This document shows, piece by piece, positions 36,093 through 45,083 of a stretch of DNA of 55,978 bases. The position numbers and the translations under genes are program-made. The notes under the pieces are model-generated. The model saw nothing but the letters and a program-made list of their open reading frames with translations. It ran no database searches and was not told the origin of the DNA. Location of the stretch: positions 1 through 55,978 of the forward strand of contig JAAVYD010000117.1 of the NCBI GenBank assembly GCA_022790955.1. The letters run 5' to 3'. The stretch comes from Bacillota bacterium (GTDB taxonomy: Bacteria; Bacillota; Clostridia; Peptostreptococcales; Anaerovoracaceae). Every line of letters starts with the position of its first letter. Position 1 is the stretch's first letter.

Positions 36093-36126
36093 AAAATACC
36101 CCGTGTCAACAAACGCGGGGTATTTT
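36093..36126. terminator. Bidirectional terminator between MATE and queF
   Basis: AAAATACCCCG (36093-36103) pairs with CGGGGTATTTT (36116-36126) around a 12-base loop. The A and T runs allow function in both directions for the convergent MATE and queF genes. Confidence 0.88.
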
Positions 36127-36229
36127 GATATAAAAATATCCTGCAGGACAAAGCAGCCGCAGAATATTTTTAAACAGATCTTATCGAATGAAATATATCT
36201 GTATTATTTATACTTTTAATATTTATAAA

Positions 36230-36727
36230 TTACCTGTTATCTACCTTTTCCGGATACAGATCATGATAAGTCAGCCTATTTTCAGCAATTTTCTCCCACT
36301 TAGTACCCGATTTTCCGTAATTACAATACGGATCTATGGATATCCCGCCTCTCGGCGTAAACTTACCCCATACTTCAATATATTTAGGATCCATAAGTTC
36401 GATCAAATCTTTCATTATTATATTAACGCAATCCTCATGAAAACCACCGTGATTTCTGAAACTGAAAAGATAAAGTTTTAACGATTTACTCTCCACCATC
36501 TTTACGGACGGTACATAAGAAATAGTTATTGCAGCAAAATCAGGCTGCCCTGTAATAGGACACAAACTGGTAAATTCGGGACAATTAAACTTGACAAAAT
36601 AATCGTTTTCCTGGTGTTTATTTATAAAAGTTTCGAGAATTTCAGGCGCGTAATCCGCAGGATATTTTGTTCCCTGACTGCCCAGCAGCGTAATACCGTC
36701 TGTTTCTTCTTTAGTTCTTTCTTTCAT
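36230..36727 (-). CDS. queF: NADPH-dependent 7-cyano-7-deazaguanine reductase
   Basis: The 165-residue enzyme reduces preQ0 to preQ1 in queuosine synthesis. The thioimide-forming Cys is residue 56 in [14 protein letters not shown]. Later family segments are [20 protein letters not shown] and [12 protein letters not shown]. It is the single-domain T-fold (YkvM) type. It lies 125 bases after folE and may have its own AT-rich promoter, but is co-oriented with queD, queE and folE. Confidence 0.96.
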   Translation of the reverse strand: MKERTKEETDGITLLGSQGTKYPADYAPEILETFINKHQENDYFVKFNCPEFTSLCPITGQPDFAAITISYVPSVKMVESKSLKLYLFSFRNHGGFHEDCVNIIMKDLIELMDPKYIEVWGKFTPRGGISIDPYCNYGKSGTKWEKIAENRLTYHDLYPEKVDNR

Positions 36728-36852
36728 ATTAGCTCCTTACCGATTTAATATCGTCTAAATTACGGTTGCAATCGTAATCAGAGAAACAGATATTAATAAT
36801 ATTGTTATGACGAATATAATATTATTTTAATATTTACTATTTTATTATAATA

Positions 36853-37428
36853 TCACTTCAACCTCAACTGCAGCACCGTATCGTCTTTAAATCTGCCCCG
36901 CAGCGTGGTCGTATATGTCTTTGCATCTGATTTTTTTATTCCTCTTGCGCTCATGCAGCTGTGGCTTCCGCTTATCAGCACCGCCACATCCGGCGAACCC
37001 GTTATAATCTCCATAATTTCCGCTATATCGGAGCCAATTCTTTCCTGAAGCTGCAGGCGTTTAGACACCATATCCGCTATACGGGCTATCTTGCTAATAC
37101 CTATTATTCTGCCCCTTGGCACATAGGCGACGGTTACTTTCATATCGTACATAAGCGCCATATGGTGCTCGCAATAGCTGAAAATATCTATATCTTTTAC
37201 GATTACTAAATCCTGATTTTCGCCGACAGGCTCAAGCCCTTCCTCAAACGTCTTATTGAACATATCTGCAATCTCAGCATTAGTAAACTGTATGCCTTCA
37301 AACACTTCGCTGTACATCTTAGCCACCCGCCGCGGAGTATCCCTCAGGCCTTCACGATCAGGATCTTCGCCCAAAGCCTCTATTATTCCCCGCACGTGTT
37401 CCTGTATAGCTTTTTCGTCTATCGACAA
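36853..37428 (-). CDS. folE: GTP cyclohydrolase I
   Basis: The 191-residue enzyme converts GTP to dihydroneopterin triphosphate, the first step for both folate and queuosine. Motifs: [32 protein letters not shown] with zinc Cys/His ligands, [12 protein letters not shown] and [15 protein letters not shown]. It begins three bases after queE, so in this operon it mainly supplies QueD with substrate. Confidence 0.97.
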   Translation of the reverse strand: MSIDEKAIQEHVRGIIEALGEDPDREGLRDTPRRVAKMYSEVFEGIQFTNAEIADMFNKTFEEGLEPVGENQDLVIVKDIDIFSYCEHHMALMYDMKVTVAYVPRGRIIGISKIARIADMVSKRLQLQERIGSDIAEIMEIITGSPDVAVLISGSHSCMSARGIKKSDAKTYTTTLRGRFKDDTVLQLRLK

Positions 37429-37431
37429 TTA

Positions 37432-38103
37432 TTATACACCTCTTTTCTTAGGATCCCATATAACTTTGTGAAGCTGAAGCTGAAGATTTATACCGTTCAT
37501 GCAATTATCTATCATAAACTCTATAATCTCTACAGGTTCCATTTCTCCAAACACCGGACTCAAATGAACGTGACAGATATCAGTTAAACTATATGCATCT
37601 ATAACATTTTTTGCTCTTATAAGGTCGCTCTCATCCCCTGCTACGAACTTAACCGTATCCTCTGCCGCCAAATGCTTAAAATTAGAAACAAGCATCATAA
37701 TTTCCATATTGCTGGAAGGCAGCTTATAATCCATAGTAAAAACCGGACGCCTGCCGTTTTGGGGAATAAAAGGAGATAAATCTATGCTTCCGTTAGTTTC
37801 TATTTCTACGCGAAAATCCTCATTTGCAAGCAAAATTTCGATAAGCCTGCCTATACCCGGCTGCATAAGAGGTTCTCCGCCCGTAAGCGTTATGTTCGTT
37901 ATACCTGAAAGTTTTATTGTAGAATATATCTCCTCCGCTGTCATTTCCGTGATCTCGGTGTCAGCCTCATTTGCCCAACGAGTATCGCAATAAGTGCAGC
38001 TCAGCCCGCAGCCGTGAAATCTCACAAAATAAGACGCCTGCCCCGCGCAGTTTCCTTCTCCGTTAATACTAACAAAATGCTCTACTACTTTATATTTTTC
38101 CAT
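37432..38103 (-). CDS. queE: 7-carboxy-7-deazaguanine synthase
   Basis: The 223-residue radical SAM enzyme forms CDG from 6-carboxytetrahydropterin. It has FHGCGLSCTYCDTRW (C-x3-C-x2-C), the SAM-binding ITLTGGEPLMQPG and HVHLSPVFGEM. The start at 38103 (MEKYKVVEHF) has GAGG upstream and overlaps the queD end by only a few bases; a longer frame is not supported. Confidence 0.95.
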   Translation of the reverse strand: MEKYKVVEHFVSINGEGNCAGQASYFVRFHGCGLSCTYCDTRWANEADTEITEMTAEEIYSTIKLSGITNITLTGGEPLMQPGIGRLIEILLANEDFRVEIETNGSIDLSPFIPQNGRRPVFTMDYKLPSSNMEIMMLVSNFKHLAAEDTVKFVAGDESDLIRAKNVIDAYSLTDICHVHLSPVFGEMEPVEIIEFMIDNCMNGINLQLQLHKVIWDPKKRGV

Positions 38104-38105
38104 GA

Positions 38106-38534
38106 CTAAACCTCTGTATCTGCATATGACGCGCAATTATTCGGCGTTTCGTAAACTTCTATTCTGTTTACCGCGTATCCGCGCGCAGACATCCTGTCGT
38201 AAAAATACTTTGCAAAGTTTTCAGCCGTAGTTCTGAAATCTGTTTCTATTACCTTGAAATTTTCTGATAAAAGAGCTTTCATCGTTTCAGCTCGCAGAGA
38301 ACTTTTTTCTACTATAAGAGCGTGATCAAAATAATCCGCTTCGGCTCGGAGATCCGCTTTCAGATCGCCGAAATCTGCAACCATGCCTCTTAACTGACCG
38401 TTGGAATGCAGTTCCTCGCTTTTAACCTCAGCTACTACTCGCCATCTGTGACCATGAATATTACTGCATTTTCCAGAATAACCGGCAAGAAAATGAGCAG
38501 CGTCAAAGCTGTGTTCTGTTTTTAATATATACAT
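38106..38534 (-). CDS. queD: 6-carboxytetrahydropterin synthase
   Basis: The 142-residue T-fold enzyme makes 6-carboxytetrahydropterin from dihydroneopterin triphosphate. Zinc ligands are the His residues in HSFDAAHFL and NIHGHRWRV; the catalytic Cys is in GYSGKCSNIHGH. It is the first queuosine gene of the row queD-queE-folE-queF. queC, which makes preQ0, is absent from the window. Confidence 0.95.
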   Translation of the reverse strand: MYILKTEHSFDAAHFLAGYSGKCSNIHGHRWRVVAEVKSEELHSNGQLRGMVADFGDLKADLRAEADYFDHALIVEKSSLRAETMKALLSENFKVIETDFRTTAENFAKYFYDRMSARGYAVNRIEVYETPNNCASYADTEV

Positions 38535-38554
38535 TAAATCCTCCTGCCGGTTTT

Positions 38555-39115
38555 TTATTTTAAATACGGGACGTCGCCCTCCGATAACCTGCCGTCTATA
38601 TGTACCTCTGCAAGCTCATCGCCTTTATATACAAATTTAAGCGAAAAAAATTCATCAGAATCCATTAATAATTTCAGAAAGATTCTGTCCCCTTCCCAGA
38701 GATTCAAATCCTTTATTTTATCCTTGTCCACCCATGCGAGTCTGCCCTCGCTGCACTCACGCAGAGGAAAATCGTAACGCGCTTTATCATAATAAGCTAA
38801 CATATAACGAGCTGACCCTCCAGTCTGATTTACCTGTCTTTCTGCAAAACCATTAGCCGTAAATATATGCATATATTCCGATTCCCATTCATCGGAAACA
38901 AAAGTAACAATTCCCCGGAATTTGTAATCTGTAAGCACAAAGCCTGTTTCTTCCATTACTTCCCGAGTAACACACTCCTCCGGGCTCTCACCTTCTTCAA
39001 ACTTACCTCCGACTCCTATCCACTTCCCGTGGCTTGGATCGTTCTCCTTAGCAGTACGGTGAAGCATAAGATACCTGCCGTCGTTTTCTAAGTAGCACAG
39101 CGTCATCAATTTCAT
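38555..39115 (-). CDS. NUDIX hydrolase (MutT/8-oxo-dGTP diphosphatase type)
   Basis: The 186-residue protein has the NUDIX box GKFEEGESPEECVTREVMEETG (given here as G-x5-E-x7-REVMEETG) at about residues 36-58. A C-terminal part of about 50 residues follows (FSLKFVYKGDELAEVHID). It cleaves a nucleoside diphosphate linked to another moiety; the N-terminal MTLCYLENDGRYLMLHRT resembles clostridial 8-oxo-dGTP diphosphatases. It sits between the methyltransferase gene and queD on one strand. Confidence 0.9.
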   Translation of the reverse strand: MKLMTLCYLENDGRYLMLHRTAKENDPSHGKWIGVGGKFEEGESPEECVTREVMEETGFVLTDYKFRGIVTFVSDEWESEYMHIFTANGFAERQVNQTGGSARYMLAYYDKARYDFPLRECSEGRLAWVDKDKIKDLNLWEGDRIFLKLLMDSDEFFSLKFVYKGDELAEVHIDGRLSEGDVPYLK

Positions 39116-39142
39116 ATAGGTATTCTCCTCCGTGTTTTTATC

Positions 39143-41002
39143 TTAATCTATTAATTCCTGCCTGATATTTTTAATTATCTGTGAAATAATATCCGTACGC
39201 GAAAAAGGCGTAATCAAATAGTAACCGTCTACATAAGGTGCTATGAGCCGAGCGATTTTAGTGGAAATATTTACTGCAAGTTCGGTGCATTCATCTCTGC
39301 TCTTTCCCTCATAAAGCTCCACTATTTTCTCGTCTACCGTAATGCCGCTTATCTCGCTGTTCATAAATCTGGCGTTTCTGCTGCTCACCACGGGAATTAT
39401 GCCGCCCAGGATTTTTCCGTTTACAGATCTTCGCGCCGTTTTCAGATTTTCCAGCGCCGCTTCCGTGAGAATCGGCTGAGTAAGAAAACCTGAAATTCCG
39501 TTCTCTTCTTTTTCTTTTGCGAATTTAAGCTGATATTCAAACTTTGCAGCGTTTACATTGAGCGCGCCGTATATACGAAACGGTTTTTCTATTTCATTCT
39601 CATTAAGAGATTTTACAAATCCTGCGAGCATCCTCGAATTAAACTGATATACGCTTTTTACTTCGTTTCGTTCGGCAGAAGGCACGGGATCCCCAGTAAC
39701 TGTCAGCACATTTCTTACGCCCTCCATAGAAAGACCCAGCAGCAGAGCCTTGGTAGCGTTAAGATTTCTGTCGCGGCAGGTCATATGAGGTACAGTGTCT
39801 ATATCTAATTCGCGCCTGAGCTTGCACGCCATGATACTGCTGTCAATACTCGCCCTTGCCGTCGCGCAGTCCGCTATGGTGATAGCGTCCGCTCCAGCAG
39901 CTTTTAGACTCCATGCACCGGACATAAACTTAGTGCCGTCAGCCTGCCTCGGCGGATCGAGTTCGACGGCTATAACCTTCTTTCCTGCCGATAGCTTATT
40001 CCACAGCCGATTATCCTCCGACAGACTTTCTTTAACTCCGTCCGCCTGCGCCGCTACTTCTTTCTCTCTTTGTCCGGCATCTGCATTATAACCCTCGCCA
40101 GACCTGTAAACCACCTTTTTGCCTGCGTCGTTTCCGGAAATCTTTTCTGCAAGTTCCCGTATATAATTCGGGCGCGTACCGCAGCATCCGCCAAGAAAAA
40201 CCGCTCCCTGCTCTGCCATCCGAACCATCTGTTCGGCAAAGAACTCAGGATCGCTGTCATAAAACGTCCTGCTGCCCACTACCCTCGGATAACCGGCGTT
40301 AGGCATAACAGAAAAATAAATATCTGAAATATCGATGACCGACAACACGCGATTCATATGAAACGCTCCGCATACGCAGTTCATACCGACCGCATCTATA
40401 TAACGGGACTCTTTCATGCGCTTTAACACATCGGCAAAATAAAGCCCTTCTCTTGTATAACCGTCGGGCTGCACAGCGAAAGATACTATAATAAACACGT
40501 CTGCTCTCTTTGATTTTATATACTCTGCCGTTTCCAAAATTCCTGTATCGCTGCTGTTGGTTTCAAATAAAAAGTTACCGATATCGTTTAACAGAAAAAT
40601 ATCGGCAGTCCTTCGATAAGCAATCGACGCCTGCTCTCTGTCCGCACCGATAATGGGGCCAATATCCGCAAATATAAAAGCCTGTCTTCCATTTTCCTGT
40701 TCCTCCGATCCGCATACAGACGCAGCAGCCGACTTCGCAATATCGCATGCTGCGTTTATAATATCCTGCAGACGTTTGTTATCCTCCGCATAATTTACGG
40801 GATTAGATGAAAACGTATTCGTCTTTACAGCGTTGCATCCGGCTCTCAGGTATTCTCTGTGAATTTCTTCTATATATTCGGGATGATCTAAATTTGCATA
40901 CTCGCATGTTCCGCTGTAATCACGGAATTTTTCAGCGAAATAAGTTCCCATCCCTCCGTCAAAAATTATTTTATTATTTTTAATATATTCTTTAATATCC
41001 AT
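39143..41002 (-). CDS. Bifunctional homocysteine S-methyltransferase / methylenetetrahydrofolate reductase
   Basis: The 619-residue protein fuses two domains. The N-terminal one (about 1-290) is a zinc-dependent homocysteine methyltransferase: IIFDGGMGTYF, NTFSSNPVNY and the zinc cysteines in GAVFLGGCCGTRPNYI plus VGMNCVCGAF. The C-terminal one (about 335-619) is a flavin MTHFR: AVELDPPRQ, DAITIADCATARAS, PHMTCRDRN, NVLTVTGDP. The layout is that of B. subtilis YitJ. It links methylene-THF (from glyA) to methionine. The first codons are unusually A-rich. First in the row leading to NUDIX and queD. Confidence 0.93.
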   Translation of the reverse strand: MDIKEYIKNNKIIFDGGMGTYFAEKFRDYSGTCEYANLDHPEYIEEIHREYLRAGCNAVKTNTFSSNPVNYAEDNKRLQDIINAACDIAKSAAASVCGSEEQENGRQAFIFADIGPIIGADREQASIAYRRTADIFLLNDIGNFLFETNSSDTGILETAEYIKSKRADVFIIVSFAVQPDGYTREGLYFADVLKRMKESRYIDAVGMNCVCGAFHMNRVLSVIDISDIYFSVMPNAGYPRVVGSRTFYDSDPEFFAEQMVRMAEQGAVFLGGCCGTRPNYIRELAEKISGNDAGKKVVYRSGEGYNADAGQREKEVAAQADGVKESLSEDNRLWNKLSAGKKVIAVELDPPRQADGTKFMSGAWSLKAAGADAITIADCATARASIDSSIMACKLRRELDIDTVPHMTCRDRNLNATKALLLGLSMEGVRNVLTVTGDPVPSAERNEVKSVYQFNSRMLAGFVKSLNENEIEKPFRIYGALNVNAAKFEYQLKFAKEKEENGISGFLTQPILTEAALENLKTARRSVNGKILGGIIPVVSSRNARFMNSEISGITVDEKIVELYEGKSRDECTELAVNISTKIARLIAPYVDGYYLITPFSRTDIISQIIKNIRQELID

Positions 41003-41147
41003 AATAAGAAATTATACTATATGCATGGCTTATTTACAACATTTGATGATAAAAGCTCCGAGGCGGTATGATATAATAAATTTTTAAAACAAAATATAAT
41101 CCACCGCGGTAAATCAAAAATCATTAAAATAAAGGAGATTTTAATAA

Positions 41148-41501
41148 ATGACACAACATAAAGTTTTTACAATGAAATTTGCTGATATTTATCCCCTATA
41201 TATACAAAAAGCCGAAAAGAAAAACAGAACAAAAGAAGAAGTCAATGAAATCATATGCTGGCTTACAGGATACAACACCGAAGATCTCAACAGACAGATA
41301 GATAATAATATAGACTTAGAAACATTTTTTAACGAAGCCCCGCAGATAAATCCCTACGCTTCATTAATAAAAGGCACAGTATGCGGCGTTCGCGTCGAAG
41401 AAATCGAGAATCCTCTTATGCAGAAAATCCGCTACCTCGACAAGCTGATAGACGAACTTGCAAAAGGTAAAACCATAGAAAAAATCCTGCGCAAAAAATA
41501 A
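41148..41501 (+). CDS. DUF2200 family protein
   Basis: The 117-residue cytoplasmic protein matches the DUF2200 family: [48 protein letters not shown] and [20 protein letters not shown]. The family has no known function and occurs as single genes in many bacteria. AAAGGAG precedes the ATG. VanZ follows 62 bases later. Confidence 0.9.
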   Translation: MTQHKVFTMKFADIYPLYIQKAEKKNRTKEEVNEIICWLTGYNTEDLNRQIDNNIDLETFFNEAPQINPYASLIKGTVCGVRVEEIENPLMQKIRYLDKLIDELAKGKTIEKILRKK

Positions 41502-41563
41502 ATCGGCTCATGCGCTGCAAATAAGCAGCTAAATAAGCATTAAAATTAAAGAAATACTATAAA

Positions 41564-42064
41564 ATGAAACAAACTAAATTAAAAATAACCATAAAAACCT
41601 GTTTATGGATTGCTTTTTTCTTTTATGCATTGTCCGTTCTTTATATCTGTTTACTGAGCAGATGGAATGTTCAGCACTTTATACAAAGCTATGAGAGCTC
41701 AGATGCCTGGAAAGCCGCGGTTTCAGATAAACTGAATCTTATGCCTTTCCGCTTCATTTCCGATCCCGGCCACTATAATACAAAACAGATATGGATTATA
41801 AATATATTTGGAAATTTTATTCTGCTCTTTCCGCTGGGTATATTTCTTCCATGTATTTTTCCGAAAACCCGCAGCTGGAAATGGAAGAAGTTTATTGTAT
41901 TAATAATTTCTACAATACTTTTTATAGAATTATCACAATACTTTTTTATATGCGGCGAATGCGATATCGACGACCTGCTATTAAATCTTCCCGGCGCCTG
42001 TCTCGGATTCGCTTTTATGAAACTGCCTAATATAAAAAAATTACTTTCATATATTTATGATTAA
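41564..42064 (+). CDS. VanZ family membrane protein
   Basis: The 166-residue protein has four predicted helices and the VanZ-like pattern: LNLMPFRFI, then NIFGNFILLFPLGIFLPCIF and IELSQYFFICGECDIDDLLL. In the vanA element VanZ gives low-level teicoplanin resistance, but most family members have no known role. A weak ribosome binding site precedes the ATG. Strong terminator at 42149-42179. Confidence 0.9.
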   Translation: MKQTKLKITIKTCLWIAFFFYALSVLYICLLSRWNVQHFIQSYESSDAWKAAVSDKLNLMPFRFISDPGHYNTKQIWIINIFGNFILLFPLGIFLPCIFPKTRSWKWKKFIVLIISTILFIELSQYFFICGECDIDDLLLNLPGACLGFAFMKLPNIKKLLSYIYD

Positions 42065-42148
42065 TATTATTATCACAACGATGTATTTTTAATTGCATAA
42101 ATCAAAATGCTGTCTACAGAATTTTGCAGACTATTAATCAAAACGCAC

Positions 42149-42180
42149 AAAAGACAGCCGTTAAAAACGGCTGTCTTTTG
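42149..42180. terminator. Strong bidirectional terminator
   Basis: AAAAGACAGCCGTT (42149-42162) pairs perfectly with AACGGCTGTCTTTT (42166-42179) around AAA. It serves the rightward VanZ gene and the leftward cstA/DUF6440 transcript. Confidence 0.92.
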
Positions 42181-42192
42181 TTACGAAATTTA

Positions 42193-42390
42193 TCATCCGA
42201 TTGCAGGTTTTCCTTCTGCGTCAAGAAGCGGAGCAAGACCTCCCGCATTACCGGATATTACCTAAAGATAATTTACGCCTGTTTCTCTGTCGATAATAAC
42301 CTGCATCAATCCTGAAATTGTATTTCCGTATTTTTCTTTTACTGTAAATCTTTCGTTTTTAAATTTCTTATAAACATTATATATATGCAT
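42193..42390 (-). pseudogene. DUF6440 family relic with an internal amber codon
   Basis: From ATG at 42390 to TGA at 42193 the frame is 65 codons with one internal TAG (42264-42262). The translation is ...GLMQVIIDRETGVNYL-stop-VISGNAGGLAPLLDAEGKPAIG. It matches DUF6440 proteins, whose shared core is IIVDKETGVNYL, then xxxxGxAGGLTPLLDxxGKP. The stop replaces one residue in the middle of the core, commonly aromatic, so a single base change could explain it. It lies three bases after cstA on the same strand. Function of the family is unknown. Confidence 0.75.
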
Positions 42391-42393
42391 TTC

Positions 42394-44121
42394 TTAAGCC
42401 GCCTGTTTCTCCTTATGCTGCTTCATAAGACTTCCGATTCCCTCTACAGTAAGAATAACAGCCATTACTACTAACAGAAGAGCGATTATTCCGCGTATCC
42501 AGCACCATGCCGCGCCTTCTGCTCCCGCAATAGCGCTTGCGAGATTTGTTTTAATCGTAAAGCAAAGAGATGTAATGGTAACAATTAGCATAAATACCAT
42601 AGGAATGAAAAACATCTTATTATTCTTTCCCATTTTGCCGAGCCATGAAGCTACTGCAAGCAGACCAATCGCTGCCAAAAGCTGATTTGCAGCGCCGAAC
42701 AGCGCCCAGATATTAGCGTATCCTGTCATTCCCAATCCTATTCCGAACGCAACCGATATCACAGTCGCAACATAAGGGTTTGCAAGAACTTTTCTGTATC
42801 CTTGCACTTCGTCTAAAGATTTATTATCCAGCCAGAATTCCTGGAACATATATCTTGAAAGACGAGTAGCCGTATCTAAAGACGTAAGACAGAAAACAGA
42901 TACCGTAAGCACTAACATAGAATATGTTACGCTTGCCGTTCCATTAAGGAAAGGTATCTGTTCGAGCATCTTGGAAATACCCGATGCAAATACTGCAGTA
43001 GGAACAACCGTAGTTCCCGCTTCATACTCGCTCCAGATATATCCTACCGCGCAAAGAGAAATTATAGCAAGCGCACATTCTATTAACATTCCGCCGTACG
43101 CTATCGGACGAGCGTGACTTTCATTATCGAGCTGCTTTGCCGTCGTTCCCGACCCTACCAGAGAATGGAATCCTGAGATAGCTCCGCAGGCAATAGTTAT
43201 AAATAAAGCAGGAAAAAGAGTTCCCAAAGACTTTCCTGTCGGCATTATAGTATCCGTAAATCCTGTAAACGCAGGGATATCCATATTAGGATGAGCTCCT
43301 ACTATACCTATAACAGCAGCTATCATCATAAAATACAGCAAAAATGAACTCAAATAATCCCTCGGCTGCAGCAGAATCCACACAGGCGCCACAGAAGCCA
43401 GCAAAATATAAACTGCTATAACTATCATCCATGTATTAGCGCTCAGATACAGCGGATGCCAATTAAATCCTATAAGCATACATATTATAATAGCCGCTAC
43501 GCCTGCCACCGTAGAAACTACAAGCCCTGCGTTTCTGCGGTAAACAAAAAATCCGAAAAGTACAGCTACAACGATAAACATAATAGAAATCATCGCTGTG
43601 CGGGCGTTAGCCGCGCTTGCTTCAAGATCTACTCCTCCATTCGCATCATAAGTCGCGTTAAAAGTGTTGGCTACGATAGAAGCAAAAGCCGCTACAACTA
43701 AAATTAAAGTAAGATAAGCAAAAATAAGAAATAATTTCTTTGCCCTGCTTCCAATACTTTCGGAAATAACTTCGCCTATGGATTGTCCTTTGTTTCTGAT
43801 TGACGCAAATAACGAACCGAAATCGTGTACTGCGCCGAAAAATATACCGCCCACAAGAATCCATAATACTACAGGAACCCAGCCGAATACTGCCGCCTGA
43901 ATCGGGCCGTTTATAGGACCGGCTCCCGCTATTGATGAAAAATGATGCCCCAAAAGAACGGGAGCGCTGGCAGGCACGTAATCCCTACCATCCTGCATTT
44001 CATGAGCAGGAGTAGAACGTGAAACATTGATCCCCCACTGTTTTGCCAGCCATTTGCCGTAAGTAAGATACGCAATTATTAAAACTACGAGTCCCGCCAG
44101 CAATATTATTACTGCATTCAT
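42394..44121 (-). CDS. cstA: CstA family carbon starvation / pyruvate or peptide transporter
   Basis: The 575-residue polytopic protein has about 16 helices and the CstA hallmarks: HHFSSIAGAGPINGPIQAA, GAVHDFGSLFASIRNKGQSIGEV, SGFHSLVGSGTTAKQLDNE. CstA-type carriers import pyruvate or peptides during carbon limitation. It belongs to the shorter clostridial group (~575 against ~700 in E. coli). AAAGGAGG precedes the ATG. The region upstream (44122-44546) is AT-rich. Confidence 0.94.
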   Translation of the reverse strand: MNAVIILLAGLVVLIIAYLTYGKWLAKQWGINVSRSTPAHEMQDGRDYVPASAPVLLGHHFSSIAGAGPINGPIQAAVFGWVPVVLWILVGGIFFGAVHDFGSLFASIRNKGQSIGEVISESIGSRAKKLFLIFAYLTLILVVAAFASIVANTFNATYDANGGVDLEASAANARTAMISIMFIVVAVLFGFFVYRRNAGLVVSTVAGVAAIIICMLIGFNWHPLYLSANTWMIVIAVYILLASVAPVWILLQPRDYLSSFLLYFMMIAAVIGIVGAHPNMDIPAFTGFTDTIMPTGKSLGTLFPALFITIACGAISGFHSLVGSGTTAKQLDNESHARPIAYGGMLIECALAIISLCAVGYIWSEYEAGTTVVPTAVFASGISKMLEQIPFLNGTASVTYSMLVLTVSVFCLTSLDTATRLSRYMFQEFWLDNKSLDEVQGYRKVLANPYVATVISVAFGIGLGMTGYANIWALFGAANQLLAAIGLLAVASWLGKMGKNNKMFFIPMVFMLIVTITSLCFTIKTNLASAIAGAEGAAWCWIRGIIALLLVVMAVILTVEGIGSLMKQHKEKQAA

Positions 44122-44546
44122 AAAATATCCTCCTTTTATATTTTATTAATTTATTTTTTAAGGAGATAATCCCCTTTTAAACATAATTATAACCTCCTTC
44201 GGCTTATTTTATTAAAATACGAAAATACAATATCTATATTAATATATAAAACATTATATATAATTATTTTTAAATATGAACTAACATATTCCATTTAAAT
44301 AATATACCTCAGCATATAATATTTCAAGAATTTTTTTACAAATTTGCATGACTTCATAAATAAAATTACATCAACAAACGCTTTCGGCGATTCTCCCTCT
44401 TGATTCATCAAAAAACTTAAATCCAAAACGAAAGTTCTTGCAATATCAAACCGGGCACGCCCGATAACTATTGCTTTAGTTTCCGACATGCCCGGTTTAT
44501 TAAAATTAATATTAAATTTTTATAAATTTATTTCTGCAGCACTACG
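44122..44546. other. Gap between cstA and conserved unknown gene
   Basis: These 425 bases are AT-rich. They contain a 10-bp stem, AAACCGGGCA with TGCCCGGTTT (about 44451-44500), around a roughly 30-base loop. It may terminate the leftward gene at 44547. A 64-codon leftward frame overlaps it but has no ribosome binding site. Confidence 0.4.
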
Positions 44547-45059
44547 TCACTCTCTGCAGACAGACTCAAGCGCCTTTGCGTGTTCTCTCCCCTGTCTGTT
44601 TGACGTTACACGCCTCGACGAACAATCGAACAGCGCCGTATGAAGTTCCATCCAGCCGTGAAGCGAAAACCTAAAATTCTTTCGTATCCTGCACTTTTTC
44701 AAAGCCCTTACAGCTTCTGGTTCAGCCTCGTCGGCTATTATAACGCAGGTGAGATACGTATACATATGATCTTTAACAGGATTTATCAGCTTCATTCCTT
44801 CAGAATAAACAAACTCTCTGCACTTATAGTACAGTTCTTCTGTGAGCTTCTCTACGGAAAATATATACACATACTCGTGACAATTAGCTTCCCATATAAT
44901 ATTTTCTTTAAACAGAATATATTTTTGATTATTCACATGCAGATCGCATCTCATTATAAGAGGAACCTGCAGATCTTCCTGTTCATATACATCATAATAA
45001 TGACGGTAATATGCCGCGAGCTTTTCTGCGACCTTTCCGCGCGTCTTATTTGCTGCCAT
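44547..45059 (-). CDS. Conserved protein of unknown function
   Basis: The 170-residue soluble protein is not assigned to a named family. Visible features are an aromatic-rich start (AAYYRHYYDVYEQ), the segment KENIIWEANCHEYVYIFSVE, a conserved-looking HMYTYLTCVIIAD, and NFRFSLHGWMELHTALFD near the end. No membrane helix or signal peptide. It lies 24 bases downstream of pckA on the same strand, so it is probably cotranscribed. Similar proteins appear, from memory, in other gut Clostridia. Confidence 0.75.
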   Translation of the reverse strand: MAANKTRGKVAEKLAAYYRHYYDVYEQEDLQVPLIMRCDLHVNNQKYILFKENIIWEANCHEYVYIFSVEKLTEELYYKCREFVYSEGMKLINPVKDHMYTYLTCVIIADEAEPEAVRALKKCRIRKNFRFSLHGWMELHTALFDCSSRRVTSNRQGREHAKALESVCRE

Positions 45060-45083
45060 CTTCTTTATAAATTTCTTTCTTAA

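Noticed and set aside
44295..44489. Leftward 64-codon frame beginning MSETKAIVIGRARF
   Set aside because: No ribosome binding site, not recognised, and its start lies in the arm of a hairpin; more likely chance.
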